Position numbers and translations under genes: made by a program. From positions 186,001 through 250,000 of the forward strand of contig NZ_CP029295.1 of NCBI RefSeq assembly GCF_003332325.1: 64,000 nt of DNA. Reading direction: 5' to 3'. The stretch is from [Mycoplasma] phocae (lineage in GTDB: Bacteria > Bacillota_I > Bacilli_A > Mycoplasmatales > Metamycoplasmataceae). A model generated the notes under the pieces. The model was not told where the DNA came from. It saw only the letters and a program-made list of their open reading frames with translations, and did no database searches. Positions within the stretch are counted from its first letter, which is position 1. Each line of letters begins with the position of its first letter. This document shows positions 1 through 12,978 of this stretch, one piece after another.

Positions 1-95
1 AATTAACTAAAAAGTTAGTTGTTCAAATATTTTCTCTTTCAAAATCTGCTCGTGAAGCAGTAGAAAATGCTGGGGGCAAAATCGAGGTTAAATAA
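1..95 (+). CDS. rplO: Ribosomal protein L15, C-terminal end (partial)
   Basis: The window opens inside a gene whose last 30 codons read LTKKLVVQIFSLSKSAREAV and end GGKIEVK before TAA. The SAREAVENAGG-like end is typical of the C-terminus of 50S ribosomal protein L15. L15 normally sits directly before secY in the spc operon, and secY follows here with a one-base stop/start overlap. The 5' part lies outside the window. The call rests on this short tail plus synteny. Confidence 0.85.
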   Translation, partial: LTKKLVVQIFSLSKSAREAVENAGGKIEVK

Positions 96-1567
96 TGGCA
101 AGAAAAAAACAGTTAGAAAAGCTAGTTGATGATGAAAAAATCGAACGTAAATTAGCGATCGATAAATTTTTCACCGAAAAAAAGAACACGTGATCAGAAT
201 GATGAAAAAATCATGATTTATTCAAAAAAATTCTATTCACTTTATCTATAATTACGCTTTTTCTAGCAATAGGAACCATTACGATTCCCGGTGTAAATAT
301 TTCCAATGCAGATCGTCTTAACCAAGGCGATTTCTTCGGAATTTTAAATCTTGTAGGTGGCGGTGGATTAAGAAGATTTTCAATCGTCGCATTAGGAATA
401 GGACCATTTATTTCATCAAGTTTAGTCTTAATGATATTACAAACAAAGGCCTTTCCTGCGATTCATCGGTTAAGCCAATCAGGACCACAAGGGCGAATTA
501 AAATTAATTTTATTACTTATGGAATAACATTTGTGTTTGCTATTTTCCAAGCGATTTTTATTACAAGAGCGCTTAATAATACACAAGGACAGGGGTTCGG
601 AATTACTTTTGAGCCTAGACTAGTAGCTCTTTTAGGGCCGAATGGAATGATTGCTTATCAATATTTCATTCTACCAATGATATTAGTGGCTGGAGCTTTC
701 TTTTCACTATTTCTAAGTGAACAAATTACTAATAAAGGAGTAGGAAACGGAACAAGTATCATGATTTTTATTGGAATTGCCAATAATTTAATTCCGACAT
801 TTAGACATGCTTTTGAATTTTATGTTCCTTCAACTAAACAAAATAATTTAGTCTTAAAAGAAATAATAAATTATTGTGTTTACTTACTTTCATATTTATT
901 AATAATATTTATTATTGTTATATTTACAATAGCCGAAAGAAGAATTCCAATTCAACAAGTTGGAGCTGGACTTTCTAAAAACGAAAAAGAATTAAGTTTC
1001 TTACCAATTAAATCAAATCCGGCGGGAATAATGAGTGTTATTTTCTCTATGATGATTCTTAGTGTTCCGATGTTGATAGCCAACTTATTTAATCCAAACA
1101 CAAGTCGTTACTACCAATGAGTAAATAACAATTTACAATTGACACAACCTTTAGGATTTTTCTTGTTTGTTTTACTAACATTTGGATTAACTATTTTAAT
1201 GGGAATTCAACAATCAAGAATTGATAAAATTAGTGAAGATTTTGCTAAAAGTAGTTCATTTATTCCTGGAGTTAGACCAGGTGAACAAACCGAAACATAT
1301 TTATTGAATATTGTTCTAAGATTATCATTTTTCTCAACAGGATATTTGATTGTTTTAGGAGCTCTACAATTTATTCAACAAATGTTTGGAATGCCAGCGG
1401 CAATTGCGTTTGGTGGGACAAGCATAATGATTTTGGTTTCAACAGCTTATGAAACTGTTCAACAAATAAAAGCAAGATACAAGTCACAAGAATTAGCAAG
1501 AAAAAGACGTCAAATTAGAGAACTAAAAGAAGTTTATGGCGAAGAAGAGGAAGACTTGATATGATAA
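95..1567 (+). CDS. secY: Preprotein translocase subunit SecY
   Basis: SecY is the channel-forming subunit of the Sec translocon in the cell membrane; it passes secreted and lipoprotein precursors delivered by SecA or SRP. Read with UGA as Trp the protein has 490 residues, close to normal length. Visible features are a charged N-terminus with three UGA Trp codons, several hydrophobic spans, the segment GPFISSSLVLM near residue 110, and SEQITNKGVGNGTS, a conserved SecY loop. The start ATG overlaps the rplO stop by one base. The gene ends in UGA (Trp) then TAA, and adk starts inside this end, so the two are probably coupled. Neighbours are the usual spc operon set. Confidence 0.97.
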
Positions 1568-2220
1568 ATAATAAACCAAATTTAATTTTCTTAGGCGCTC
1601 CCGGTGCGGGAAAAGGTTCAATTGCTAATTTACTTGTTAAAAAACTCCAATATTTTCAACTTTCAACTGGTGATATGTTTCGCCAAGAAATAAAAAATAA
1701 TACACCATTAGGTAATAAAGTAAAAGAAATTTTGGACTCTGGTAAATATGTTGATGACAGCATTACTAATGAAATTGTTAAATCAAGACTTATTGATTTA
1801 GCTAAAAATAAAGTCCCATTTATTCTTGATGGTTATCCTCGAACATTTGATCAAGCTGCTTTTCTTGATTCTTTAGAGAAAGAAAATGTTAAAATAGATA
1901 AAGTTATTTTGCTTAAAATAACCAAAGATCAAATTATTGAGCGATTATCTAAACGAAGAATATGTCCAAATTGCAAAACAATTTATCATATGGATTTATT
2001 CGCACCTTTAGAAAATGACCTTTGCGTTAAATGTCACACAAAAGTTATAAAACGCCCTGATGATGAACCAGAAGTAATTGAAAAACGTTTGATGATTTAT
2101 GAAAGTCAAACCGAATGTTTAATTCAATACTACAAAGAAAAAAACATGCTAATTGAAATTGATAGTTATCAAGAAATTGAAAAAGTATATTCAGATGTTG
2201 AGAAAGCTTTAAAATGATAA
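1561..2220 (+). CDS. adk: Adenylate kinase
   Basis: Adenylate kinase balances ATP + AMP with 2 ADP in the cytoplasm. The 219-residue protein has the P-loop GAPGAGKGS at residues 12-20, the AMP-binding segment STGDMFR, the conserved LDGYPRT, and a zinc-type LID with two Cys pairs (CPNC and CVKC, about residues 134-157), as in Gram-positive enzymes. It follows secY in the ancestral gene order. Its start lies within the last codons of secY. Its own end repeats the same pattern, ATGATAA, with map starting inside it. Confidence 0.97.
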
Positions 2221-2966
2221 TAATTAAAAATCAATTTGAAATTGAAAAAATCAAAAAAGCATGTTCAATCTTGGCAGAAGTCAAACAAATTTTATTTGAC
2301 TTTATAAGTCCAGGCGTTTCTTTAAAAGAAATTGATAGCGTCGCTTTTAAAGAAATAAGAAAAAGAGGAGGAAAACCAGCGTTTTTAGGACAATATGGTT
2401 TTCCTGGAACTTGTTGCATATCAGTTAATGAAGAATTAATTCATGGTATCCCTAGTAACTATATTGTTAAAGATGGTGATATTATAAAAATTGATACTGG
2501 TGTTATTTGAGAAGGATATTATTCTGATTCAGCCTTTACAAAAGGCGTGGGTCATGTTAGTGAAGAGGATAAAAAACTAATTCAAGTAGCAAAAGACGCT
2601 TTCTATGCAGGTTTTAATGCCATCAAAGTTGGTGGAAGAATTGGTGATATTTCTAATGCAATTGGAAACACTATTCGAAAAAATGGATATTTTACCCCTG
2701 AAGAATATACAGGACACGGTATTGGTCGTCATTTACACGAAGATCCATTTATATATAATGATGGAATAGCAAATACCGGTGAAATTATTCGCAATGGTAT
2801 GGTTATATGCATTGAACCTATGATATTACAGAAATCAAAGAATGTATTAGTTAAAAAAGATGGGTGAACTGTTTATGATCCGCTAGGATTTAATACAGCT
2901 CATTATGAACAAACTATTTTAATAGATAACAACCAAGCATACATTCTATCGGGAGAAAATACTTAA
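2214..2966 (+). CDS. map: Methionine aminopeptidase type I
   Basis: This enzyme removes the initiator methionine from nascent proteins and needs two metal ions. Two UGA Trp codons split it; joined it has 250 residues, normal for the bacterial type I enzyme. The metal ligands are visible in order: Asp in IDTGVIW, Asp in YSDSAF, His in [12 protein letters not shown], Glu in CIEPM and a Glu near the C-terminus (HYEQT). It lies between adk and infA as in many Firmicutes. It overlaps adk by 7 bases and infA by one base. Confidence 0.97.
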
Positions 2967-3181
2967 TGGCAAAAGATGCACTAAAAATGTCGGGCAAAAT
3001 TATCAAAATGCATTCAACTCAAAATTACGATGTTTTATTAGAAAATGGCATAACAATAAAGGCAACTATTTCCGGAAAAATGTCATTCCATAATATTCGC
3101 ATGATTCCTGGGGATCATGTTGATGTTGAGTTAAGTCCATATGAAATGACAAAAGGAAGAATTGTCTTTAGACATAAATAA
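2966..3181 (+). CDS. infA: Translation initiation factor IF-1
   Basis: IF-1 binds the 30S A site during initiation. The 71-residue protein is a single S1/OB fold with the usual segments [19 protein letters not shown] and [23 protein letters not shown]. Length and order (map-infA-rpmJ) match the family. The ATG overlaps the last base of the map stop codon. Confidence 0.97.
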   Translation: MAKDALKMSGKIIKMHSTQNYDVLLENGITIKATISGKMSFHNIRMIPGDHVDVELSPYEMTKGRIVFRHK

Positions 3182-3190
3182 GGAGAAATT

Positions 3191-3304
3191 ATGAAAGTTA
3201 GAGCTTCAATCAAGCGCATTTGTAAAGATTGCAAAATAATTAAAAGACACGGAGTTAATAGAGTTATTTGTATTAACCCAAAACATAAACAAAGACAAGG
3301 ATAA
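3191..3304 (+). CDS. rpmJ: Ribosomal protein L36
   Basis: A 37-codon gene encodes [14 protein letters not shown] at its start and a zinc-ribbon pattern with Cys11, Cys14, Cys27 and His32, the classic ligands of the C+ form of L36. AGGAG lies 5 bases before the ATG. It sits between infA and rpsM, its standard place. Confidence 0.96.
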   Translation: MKVRASIKRICKDCKIIKRHGVNRVICINPKHKQRQG

Positions 3305-3309
3305 TAAAA

Positions 3310-3678
3310 ATGGCTAGAGTTTTAAATATAGAAATTCCAAACAATAAAAAGGCTCGTATTTCATTAACATATATTTTTGGAATCGGTCGTCCATTGGCAG
3401 CAAAAATTTTACTTGATGCAAATGTTGATGGAGAAAAAAGAGTTAAAGAATTAACAGAAGAAGAATTAACTCGTATTCGTGATGAAGCGAAAAAATATGC
3501 TACTGAAGGTGATTTAAGACGTGAAATCAACCTAAATATCAAAAGATTAATGGAAATTAAATCATACCGTGGTTTAAGACATAGAAAAGGACTTCCAGTT
3601 AGAGGTCAATCTACTAAGAAAAATGCTAGAACTAGAAAAGGTCCAAGAAAAACAATAGCAGGAAAGAAAGGTAAATAA
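3310..3678 (+). CDS. rpsM: Ribosomal protein S13
   Basis: S13 is a 30S head protein that contacts the P-site tRNA and bridges to the 50S subunit. The 122-residue product starts [13 protein letters not shown]. It contains TYIFGIGR, the [20 protein letters not shown] core and the basic tail [17 protein letters not shown], all standard for S13. It is in the alpha-operon order before rpsK. Confidence 0.98.
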   Translation: MARVLNIEIPNNKKARISLTYIFGIGRPLAAKILLDANVDGEKRVKELTEEELTRIRDEAKKYATEGDLRREINLNIKRLMEIKSYRGLRHRKGLPVRGQSTKKNARTRKGPRKTIAGKKGK

Positions 3679-3680
3679 CA

Positions 3681-4055
3681 ATGGCTAAAAAGAATAAAAA
3701 AGTTATCACACAAGGTATCGCCCATATTCACTCAACTTACCAAAATACTATTGTTTCATTCTCAGATTTAAAAGGTAATGTTTTTGCATGATCTTCATCA
3801 GGAGCAATTGGTTATAAAGGAACTAAGAAAAAAACCCCATATGCTGCCGGCCTAGCCGCAGCGGCAGCCTTAGAAAAGGCTAAGGACTTTGGATTAAAAG
3901 AAGTTTCTATTTTAGTTAAAGGAATCGGTCCAGGAAAAAGTACCGCAAGAAAACAAATAGAAACAAGTGGACTTACAATTAAAGATGTTAAAGATGTAAC
4001 TCCAACTCCACACAACGGAACTCGTCCTCCTAAAAAAATTCTTAAAAGAGCATAA
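3681..4055 (+). CDS. rpsK: Ribosomal protein S11
   Basis: S11 lies on the 30S platform near the Shine-Dalgarno helix. A UGA Trp codon (in [15 protein letters not shown]) breaks the reading frame in standard code. Joined, the product has 124 residues, slightly short because of a trimmed N-terminus. Conserved features are [14 protein letters not shown], the GYKGTKK region, the Ala-rich helix, and the C-terminal [15 protein letters not shown]. It lies 2 bases after rpsM. Confidence 0.97.
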
Positions 4056-4088
4056 GAATACTTAAGATTAAGAAGAATAGGAGAAAAA

Positions 4089-5174
4089 ATGGAAAAGATC
4101 CAAAAAATAACATATAAAGAATTAATGGCTGAAAGAACTAATGATTTTAATACAACATATGTAATTGAACCATTAATGAGAGGTTACGGAAGTACAATCG
4201 GGACAGTAATAAGAAGAACATTATTATCTTCAATTACTTCTGTGGCTCCATTTGCGATAAAAATTAAAAATGTTGAACACGAATTTCAAACTATCCCAGG
4301 AATTAAAGAGGACGCAATTACTTTAGTTTCTAATATTAGAAAAATTCGTTTTGCTTATAATCCGGAAGTTTTTGATAAAGAAAATTTAGTGAAAATTTCT
4401 TTCAAATCAAAAAAAGATGGTGAAGTTAATGCATCAGATATTGAAGATGTAGTTCCAGGTCTAGAAATTGTTAATAGAGACCAACATATTGCAACTTTAT
4501 CAGATGATAGTTCATTGGAATTTGATTTATTTCTAAGAACTGGCCGTGGATTTATTGATTTTGAAGAAAATAAATCTATAATCATGGAATATGGCCCAAA
4601 ATTAGTAAGTAAAATTTCTCGTGGACAAATTTTAGCAATGGATAGTGATTTTAGTCCAGTTAAAAAATGTGGAATTTCATTTGAAGATCTTAATAGTTCA
4701 TCAAAAACAATTGAAGAAAGACTAAAAATTCACATTGAAACTGATGGTACAATTTTAGCAAAAGATGCTATGGAACAAGCAGCAAAAATTATTGTTGCAC
4801 ATTTCCAAATTATCGGTAATGTTGATACGTTAGAAACTATTAATTTATTTGATGATAACAAAGAGAAAAAAGAAAAAGCTCCAAAGGCTCAAATTTCAAT
4901 TGAAAAATTAAATTTAACTATTAGATCACTTAACGCATTAAGAAGAGCAGGTTATCAAACAATTGATGAATTGGATAAACTTAGTGACGAAGAACTTTCA
5001 AACATTAAAAATTTAGGTAAAAAATCTGTTCAAGATATAACTAATAAAAGAAAAGAATGAAGAGAGAAAAAAATAATCATAGAATTAGAAGATGTTTCGG
5101 AAGATTCAATTGATGAAGAAGCCCAATCATTAGACCTTAATGAAGACTCAAAAGATATGGAAGGAGAGGAATAA
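4089..5174 (+). CDS. rpoA: RNA polymerase alpha subunit, with an acidic C-terminal tail
   Basis: Alpha forms the dimer that nucleates RNA polymerase assembly. The N-terminal domain covers about residues 1-235 (NDFNTTYVIEPLMRGYGST, the LLSSITSVAPFAIKI segment). The C-terminal domain has the IEKLNLTIRSLNALRRAGY helix and the LKNLGKKS-like loop (NLGKKSVQDI). The frame passes a UGA Trp after NKRKE. It then continues about 35 residues into a strongly acidic tail rich in Glu and Asp (ELEDVSEDSIDEEAQ). Total 361 residues against about 315-330 usual. A strong AGGAG site precedes the ATG. rplQ starts on the last base of the stop. Confidence 0.97.
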
Positions 5175-5539
5175 TGGCAAATCCAAAACAATTATTCCGT
5201 AGAAATACCGAATGATGAAACCATGTTGAAAGAACCTTGGTTACTGATTTATTAATCCACGGAAAACTTAAAACTACTTTAGAACGAGCAAAAAGAATTA
5301 GATCAAATGCAGAAAAAATGATTACATTAGCTAAGAAAAATACTTTAGCAACTAGAAGACAAGCAGCAAGTTTCTTAAGAATTATCTCATCAGATGTTAA
5401 AAACAAAGATTCATTACAATATTTATTTGATGTTCTAGGTCCAAAATATCAAACAAGAAATGGTGGATATACAAGAATAATAAAAGTTGCTAATCGTCAA
5501 GGCGATAATGCTAAAATGGCTATTATTCAGTTAGTATAA
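5174..5539 (+). CDS. rplQ: Ribosomal protein L17
   Basis: L17 is a 50S protein close to the exit tunnel. The 121-residue product has two tandem UGA Trp codons near the start ([17 protein letters not shown]). It continues with [17 protein letters not shown] and the C-terminal [20 protein letters not shown], the family signature. Its ATG overlaps the rpoA stop. The sequence AAGGAGAGG just upstream, inside rpoA, serves as ribosome binding site. Confidence 0.97.
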
Positions 5540-5554
5540 TAAAAGGAGAATAAA

Positions 5555-5752
5555 ATGGCAATAGTACCAAAACGTAAAACTTCGAAACAAAGAAAACATC
5601 TAAGAAGAAGTCATCACGCGCTAAATGTAGTAACTCTTACTGAATGTAATAATTGCAAGCAACAAATTATCCCTCATCAAGCTTGTAAATATTGTGGTTT
5701 TTATAAAGGAACCAAATTTATAAAAGTAGCTTTAAATGATAAAATCAAATAA
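5555..5752 (+). CDS. rpmF: Ribosomal protein L32
   Basis: The 65-residue product begins MAIVPKRKTSKQRKHLRRSH, the basic start of L32, and has a zinc ribbon with Cys31, Cys34, Cys44 and Cys47. A good AGGAG site lies before the ATG. L32 is here the last gene of the alpha operon and is followed by a terminator. In many bacteria rpmF sits elsewhere. Confidence 0.96.
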   Translation: MAIVPKRKTSKQRKHLRRSHHALNVVTLTECNNCKQQIIPHQACKYCGFYKGTKFIKVALNDKIK

Positions 5753-5776
5753 TTATATTTATATTATAATTTTATT

Positions 5777-5812
5777 AAAACACGGTCAAAAGCCGTATTT
5801 TTTATTTTTTTA
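5777..5812 (+). terminator. Intrinsic terminator after rpmF
   Basis: A small stem ACGG/CCGT with loop TCAAAAG is followed by a run of T. It separates the ribosomal protein operon from the rRNA promoter. Confidence 0.7.
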
Positions 5813-5814
5813 AT

Positions 5815-5856
5815 AATTTAATAAAATATTTTTTTAAAGTATGTATAATTAAAGAG
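5815..5856 (+). promoter_or_regulatory. rRNA operon promoter
   Basis: A perfect -10 box TATAAT lies at 5844-5849 with TATG before it (extended -10 type). The -35 region is AT-rich and weak (TTTAATA near 5818). It is about 125 bases before the 16S gene and is the only good promoter between the L32 terminator and the rRNA. Confidence 0.65.
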
Positions 5857-5884
5857 CACTTTAGTTGAGTGTGACAAAAAGATA

Positions 5885-5909
5885 GTTCTTTGAAAACTGA
5901 ATACGAATA
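5885..5909 (+). other. 16S rRNA processing stem, 5' arm
   Basis: The 5' arm (TTTGAAAACTGAATACGAAT core) is the near-perfect reverse complement of 7524-7545, just after the 16S gene. Together they would close a long helix around the 16S precursor, the normal RNase III substrate. A similar motif recurs before and after the 23S gene. Confidence 0.75.
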
Positions 5910-5971
5910 CCATAACGTCAATTTAAAAAATAATTTAAATAACAAAAAAACAAAAATAACAACCAAAATCA

Positions 5972-7496
<1,525 letters not shown>

Positions 7497-7523
7497 ACGG
7501 AGTACACCTAGTTATGGAAAAAA

Positions 7524-7545
7524 TATTCGTATTCAGTTTTGAGAG
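7524..7545 (+). other. 16S rRNA processing stem, 3' arm
   Basis: This is the complement of the 5' arm at 5885-5909. The pair brackets the 16S gene. Confidence 0.75.
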
Positions 7546-7563
7546 ATCTATCTCTCTATATTT

Positions 7564-7587
7564 GTTCTTTGAAAACTGAATATCGAC
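7564..7587 (+). other. 23S rRNA processing stem, 5' arm
   Basis: GTTCTTTGAAAACTGAATAT is repeated here, nearly the same as the arm before 16S, and pairs with 10624-10649 behind the 23S gene. The 16S-23S spacer (about 200 bases) holds only these arms and AT-rich sequence, with no tRNA gene. Confidence 0.75.
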
Positions 7588-7694
7588 ATTGAAAAATTAT
7601 ATTAATTAATATTTCAAAGTTTAGATCAACCTATAGAATATATATATCAAAATTAAAGACAACAATAGGTCATACAACAAACAATAACAAAACA

Positions 7695-10596
<2,902 letters not shown>

Positions 10597-10623
10597 AATT
10601 CTATAGCAGATTAATCTAAATTA

Positions 10624-10649
10624 CAACGATATTCAGTTTTCAGAGAACA
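10624..10649 (+). other. 23S rRNA processing stem, 3' arm
   Basis: CGATATTCAGTTTTCAGAGAAC is the complement of the arm at 7564-7587. A decayed second copy occurs near 11170-11193. Confidence 0.7.
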
Positions 10650-10667
10650 AAAATGCGATGAGCCGCA

Positions 10668-10695
10668 AACAAAACCCGTCAGGGTTTTTTTATTT
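10668..10695 (+). terminator. Terminator of the rRNA operon
   Basis: A hairpin AAAACCC/GGGTTTT with loop GTCA is followed by T7. It lies about 75 bases after the 23S gene. Confidence 0.8.
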
Positions 10696-10890
10696 GCACA
10701 AGAAACAGGGGTTGCTCATTTGGTTTTATGAGTGTTGGAAATTATTTTATTGAAAAGTGAAAATATTATTGGTGGTAAAGCGATGATAATTGTGCTGCTG
10801 TAATTGTATTAGAATATATTGTCAAGATCGGTAAAATTTAGATTAGATATTAATTTATATTTAGTTATATTAACTCAAGAAAAATTAAAA
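10696..10890. other. Unassigned AT-rich stretch between rRNA terminator and 23S relic
   Basis: I see no reading frame or RNA gene here. The last 30-40 bases can be aligned weakly to the 23S sequence that precedes 10342, so the rRNA relic behind it may begin somewhat earlier than given. Confidence 0.4.
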
Positions 10891-11195
10891 TATTGATAAG
10901 AGCTACTATTAATAGGAGAGAATTGGAGTGGATGCGCCGATGGTGTGAGAATTGTTATGTCAAAAGCATAACTAAATATCTAAGTGCAACAGAGATAATT
11001 GTTGAGCTTCTAAGTAAAAAATTCTTTCAAAGATAAGTATTCCTTTTAAATTCCTTATAGATCATGAGGTTAATAGGTTGGAGATGTAAGTGCAGCAATG
11101 CATTCAATTGACAAATCTACCAAATTAAACAGTTTAATAGTGAATTCTATAGCAGATTAATATAAATTGCAACGATATTCAGTCTTCAGAGAATA
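10891..11195 (+). pseudogene. Degenerate duplicate of the 23S rRNA 3' end
   Basis: The stretch aligns base for base with 10342-10650 at an offset of about 549 bases. It includes the sarcin-ricin loop region (AATAGGAGAGAATTGGAGTG), the segment TTTTAAATTCCTTATAGA, TGTAAGTGCAGCAATGCATTCA, the end AACAGTTTAATAGTGAATTCTATAGC and the following processing arm. Differences are mostly G to A and C to T, and the sarcin-ricin loop is altered, so it cannot work as rRNA. It looks like a tandem duplication of the operon end now decaying toward high AT. Confidence 0.9.
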
Positions 11196-11229
11196 TATTT
11201 TTTTATAACATATTTAAATTTTTTTTAAA

Positions 11230-11266
11230 AAAAAATTACTTATACAAACCGATATAAGTAATTAAT
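11230..11266 (-). terminator. Terminator of tpx
   Basis: Perfect inverted repeat AATTACTTATA/TATAAGTAATT with a 7-8 base loop. On the minus strand it is followed by a run of T. It lies just after the tpx stop. Confidence 0.8.
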
Positions 11267-11271
11267 TGCTA

Positions 11272-11757
11272 CTATTTAAAATGTTCTAGAATTTCATCAT
11301 AATTTGGTTCATTTGAAATTTCCTTAACATAGTCAACATATTCAATTTTGTCATTTTCATCAACCACAAAAACTGCTCTAGTTAATAAACCTAATTCATC
11401 AATTTTTGTACCAGTTTTGCTTGAAAAATCATTATAGCGAAATTCGCTAAGAGTAATAACCCTGTTATTATTTCTAATTGAACATCAACGTTTGTATGCG
11501 AATGGCAAATCATAACTGATTGCTACTACTGGATATGGTTTTTTCATAAACTTATTCATGAATTTTGTCGTTTCTATTTCGCAAACACTGCTATCAATAG
11601 TAGGTATTGAAAAAATTAATCTTCTTTGGCCGCTTAATTGCTTTGAATCAAATTCAGACATATCTAAATTGACTGCTTTAAAATTGGGAAAAGTATCTCC
11701 TTTTTTTAATTGATTTCCAATTAGATCTAATTCTTTTCCTTTAAATAAAACCTTCAT
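11272..11757 (-). CDS. tpx: Thiol peroxidase (atypical 2-Cys peroxiredoxin)
   Basis: Tpx reduces hydrogen and lipid peroxides in the cytoplasm at the expense of thioredoxin. The 161-residue protein is complete once a UGA Trp (residue 91) is read through. The peroxidatic cysteine is Cys59 in SIPTIDSSVCE, the family motif. The resolving cysteine is Cys92 in DLPFAYKRWC. Length matches the family (about 165). It is a single gene with its own terminator, AAGGAG-like site and AT-rich promoter region. In a mycoplasma that lacks catalase, Tpx is a main peroxide defence. Confidence 0.95.
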
Positions 11758-11814
11758 TTTTTCTCCTTATATTAATTAATAATGTATAAAAATTATAGTA
11801 AAAAATCCTAAAAC

Positions 11815-11970
11815 AAACTCATATAAAAGTATAAAACCTATTACGAATGTTGCATTTGAACACAAACAAAAGGTTTTGAATTATAACTGAATTTTAAAAA
11901 GCTTACAAAAAATAGATTATAAAACCCCACACATTGTAGGGTGGGTGTTTAAATTATTTCATCTATGTTA
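11815..11970. mobile_element. Small insertion sequence relic (one end)
   Basis: The segment from GATTATAAAA (about 11915) through GTGTTTAAATTATTTCATCTATGTT matches the right end of the element at 44856-45402 (GATTATAAAA ... GTGTCTAAATTATTTCACCTAAGTT). Just upstream, a short stretch reads FEHKQKVLNYNWILKSLQKI in one frame. It resembles, without being identical to, FANHRQ at the same place in the other copy. Only one end is present and no transposase frame survives. Confidence 0.55.
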
Positions 11971-11996
11971 ATTAACTTCTAATTGTTCCATATTAT

Positions 11997-12548
11997 TTAT
12001 GATTTTTTTATTCTAAAATTTAAATCAAAATCATCCTTGATCTTAATACATTCTATTCCAAAGGCTTGAAAAATTTTTTCTGATGCTTTAAAATCGTCAG
12101 ATTCTTCTTTGTAAGCGATTGCATAATAAACTTTAGATATTTTTGATTGAACTATTAGTTTAGCACAATGATAACAAGGCGAATGGGTGACGAAAATTGA
12201 GGAATTAGATTCAATTTTGGAATTGGTTAAATTAGCATTTATGATAGCATTGGCTTCGGCATGAACAACATAAGTATATTTTGAATTTAGTACATCTTGT
12301 GATTTTTCAGGTCTATTTCACGGAAATATATCATCATTATTTAATGTTTTATTGTTAAAACTTGTCGGCATTCCATTATATCCCAATGAAACTACATAAT
12401 TATTCGGACTTACAATACAAGCTCCAACTTTTGTTGTTGGATCTTTAGATCGCATCGCACTTAATTTTGCTAATGCCATAAAATAAATTTCTCATTTAAT
12501 ATTATCTTTATTGGCATTTAAAATGATATTTTTTGTCTCTTTATTCAT
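11997..12548 (-). CDS. Deoxycytidylate (dCMP) deaminase family protein
   Basis: This family of zinc enzymes turns dCMP into dUMP, feeding thymidylate synthesis. The 183-residue protein contains two UGA Trp codons. The zinc site is clear: HAEANAI with His95 and Glu97, and SPCYHC with Cys124 and Cys127. The start [19 protein letters not shown] and the KVGACIVS segment are typical of ComEB/Dcd-type dCMP deaminases. It is preceded by a structured leader ending in a terminator-like hairpin 20 bases before the ATG (12569-12690), which suggests regulation by attenuation. Confidence 0.9.
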
Positions 12549-12568
12549 GATTATTATTTTACCATAAA

Positions 12569-12605
12569 AAAAGACAAAAATGGGCTCCGCAGATCCCATT
12601 TTCAA
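12569..12605 (-). terminator. Strong intrinsic terminator just before the dCMP deaminase start
   Basis: On the minus strand AAAATGGG pairs with CCCATTTT around the loop ATCTGCGGAG, followed by TTTTTGTCTTTTTTT. It ends about 20 bases before the deaminase ATG, so it either ends a small RNA or acts as an attenuator. Confidence 0.8.
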
Positions 12606-12690
12606 TTATTCAGTGAAGTAAGCATATTAAGCTCGTATAAGACATTAACTATGTTAATCCACCTAAACGTGTAAGTGAATTAGTAATAGT
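12575..12690 (-). ncRNA. Candidate structured RNA: small RNA or attenuator leader of the dCMP deaminase gene
   Basis: On the minus strand, downstream of a TATGATATACT -10-like element, about 115 bases can fold into four hairpins in a row. They are CACUUA/UAGGUG, AUUAAC/GUUAAU, GAGC/GCUU, and the terminator. The stretch is richer in G and C than its flanks. I compared it from memory with SRP RNA, 5S, RNase P, purine and preQ1 riboswitch consensus and found no match. No family is assigned. Confidence 0.5.
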
Positions 12691-12801
12691 ATATCATATA
12701 AGAATATAAATGATTAAAAAAAGTTAATTTTTTGAAAAAGTTATTTTTTTTATCTCAAATAATAAAATTTGTGTAAAATATTTAGCATAAGGAAAAAAAG
12801 C

Positions 12802-12978
12802 ATGAACCAATTATTAAATGTTACACAAAAACTAAATAAGATGTTCTTCTCAGCAATTGCTGACCTTTTTGCTATCGAAATTATTAACTTCAATGACAAG
12901 GATATTATGGCAATTAACAAATTCTGCAACAATAATATCTTTAAAGGAGTTAATAATGTAAATATTTCACACATATAA
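12802..12978 (+). CDS. Small hypothetical protein (doubtful)
   Basis: A 58-codon frame starts MNQLLNVTQKLNKMFFSAIA with an AAGGA site about 10 bases upstream. It has no Trp codon and no recognisable motif. A frame of similar size overlaps on the other strand, so this may be chance. The spacing to the upstream divergent promoter region is compatible with a real short gene. Confidence 0.3.
   Translation: MNQLLNVTQKLNKMFFSAIADLFAIEIINFNDKDIMAINKFCNNNIFKGVNNVNISHI

Noticed and set aside
12569-12690. Purine, 2'-deoxyguanosine or preQ1 riboswitch, or SRP RNA, as identity of the structured RNA
   Set aside because: None of the consensus loop sequences or the GGAAGCAGC-type SRP core is present.
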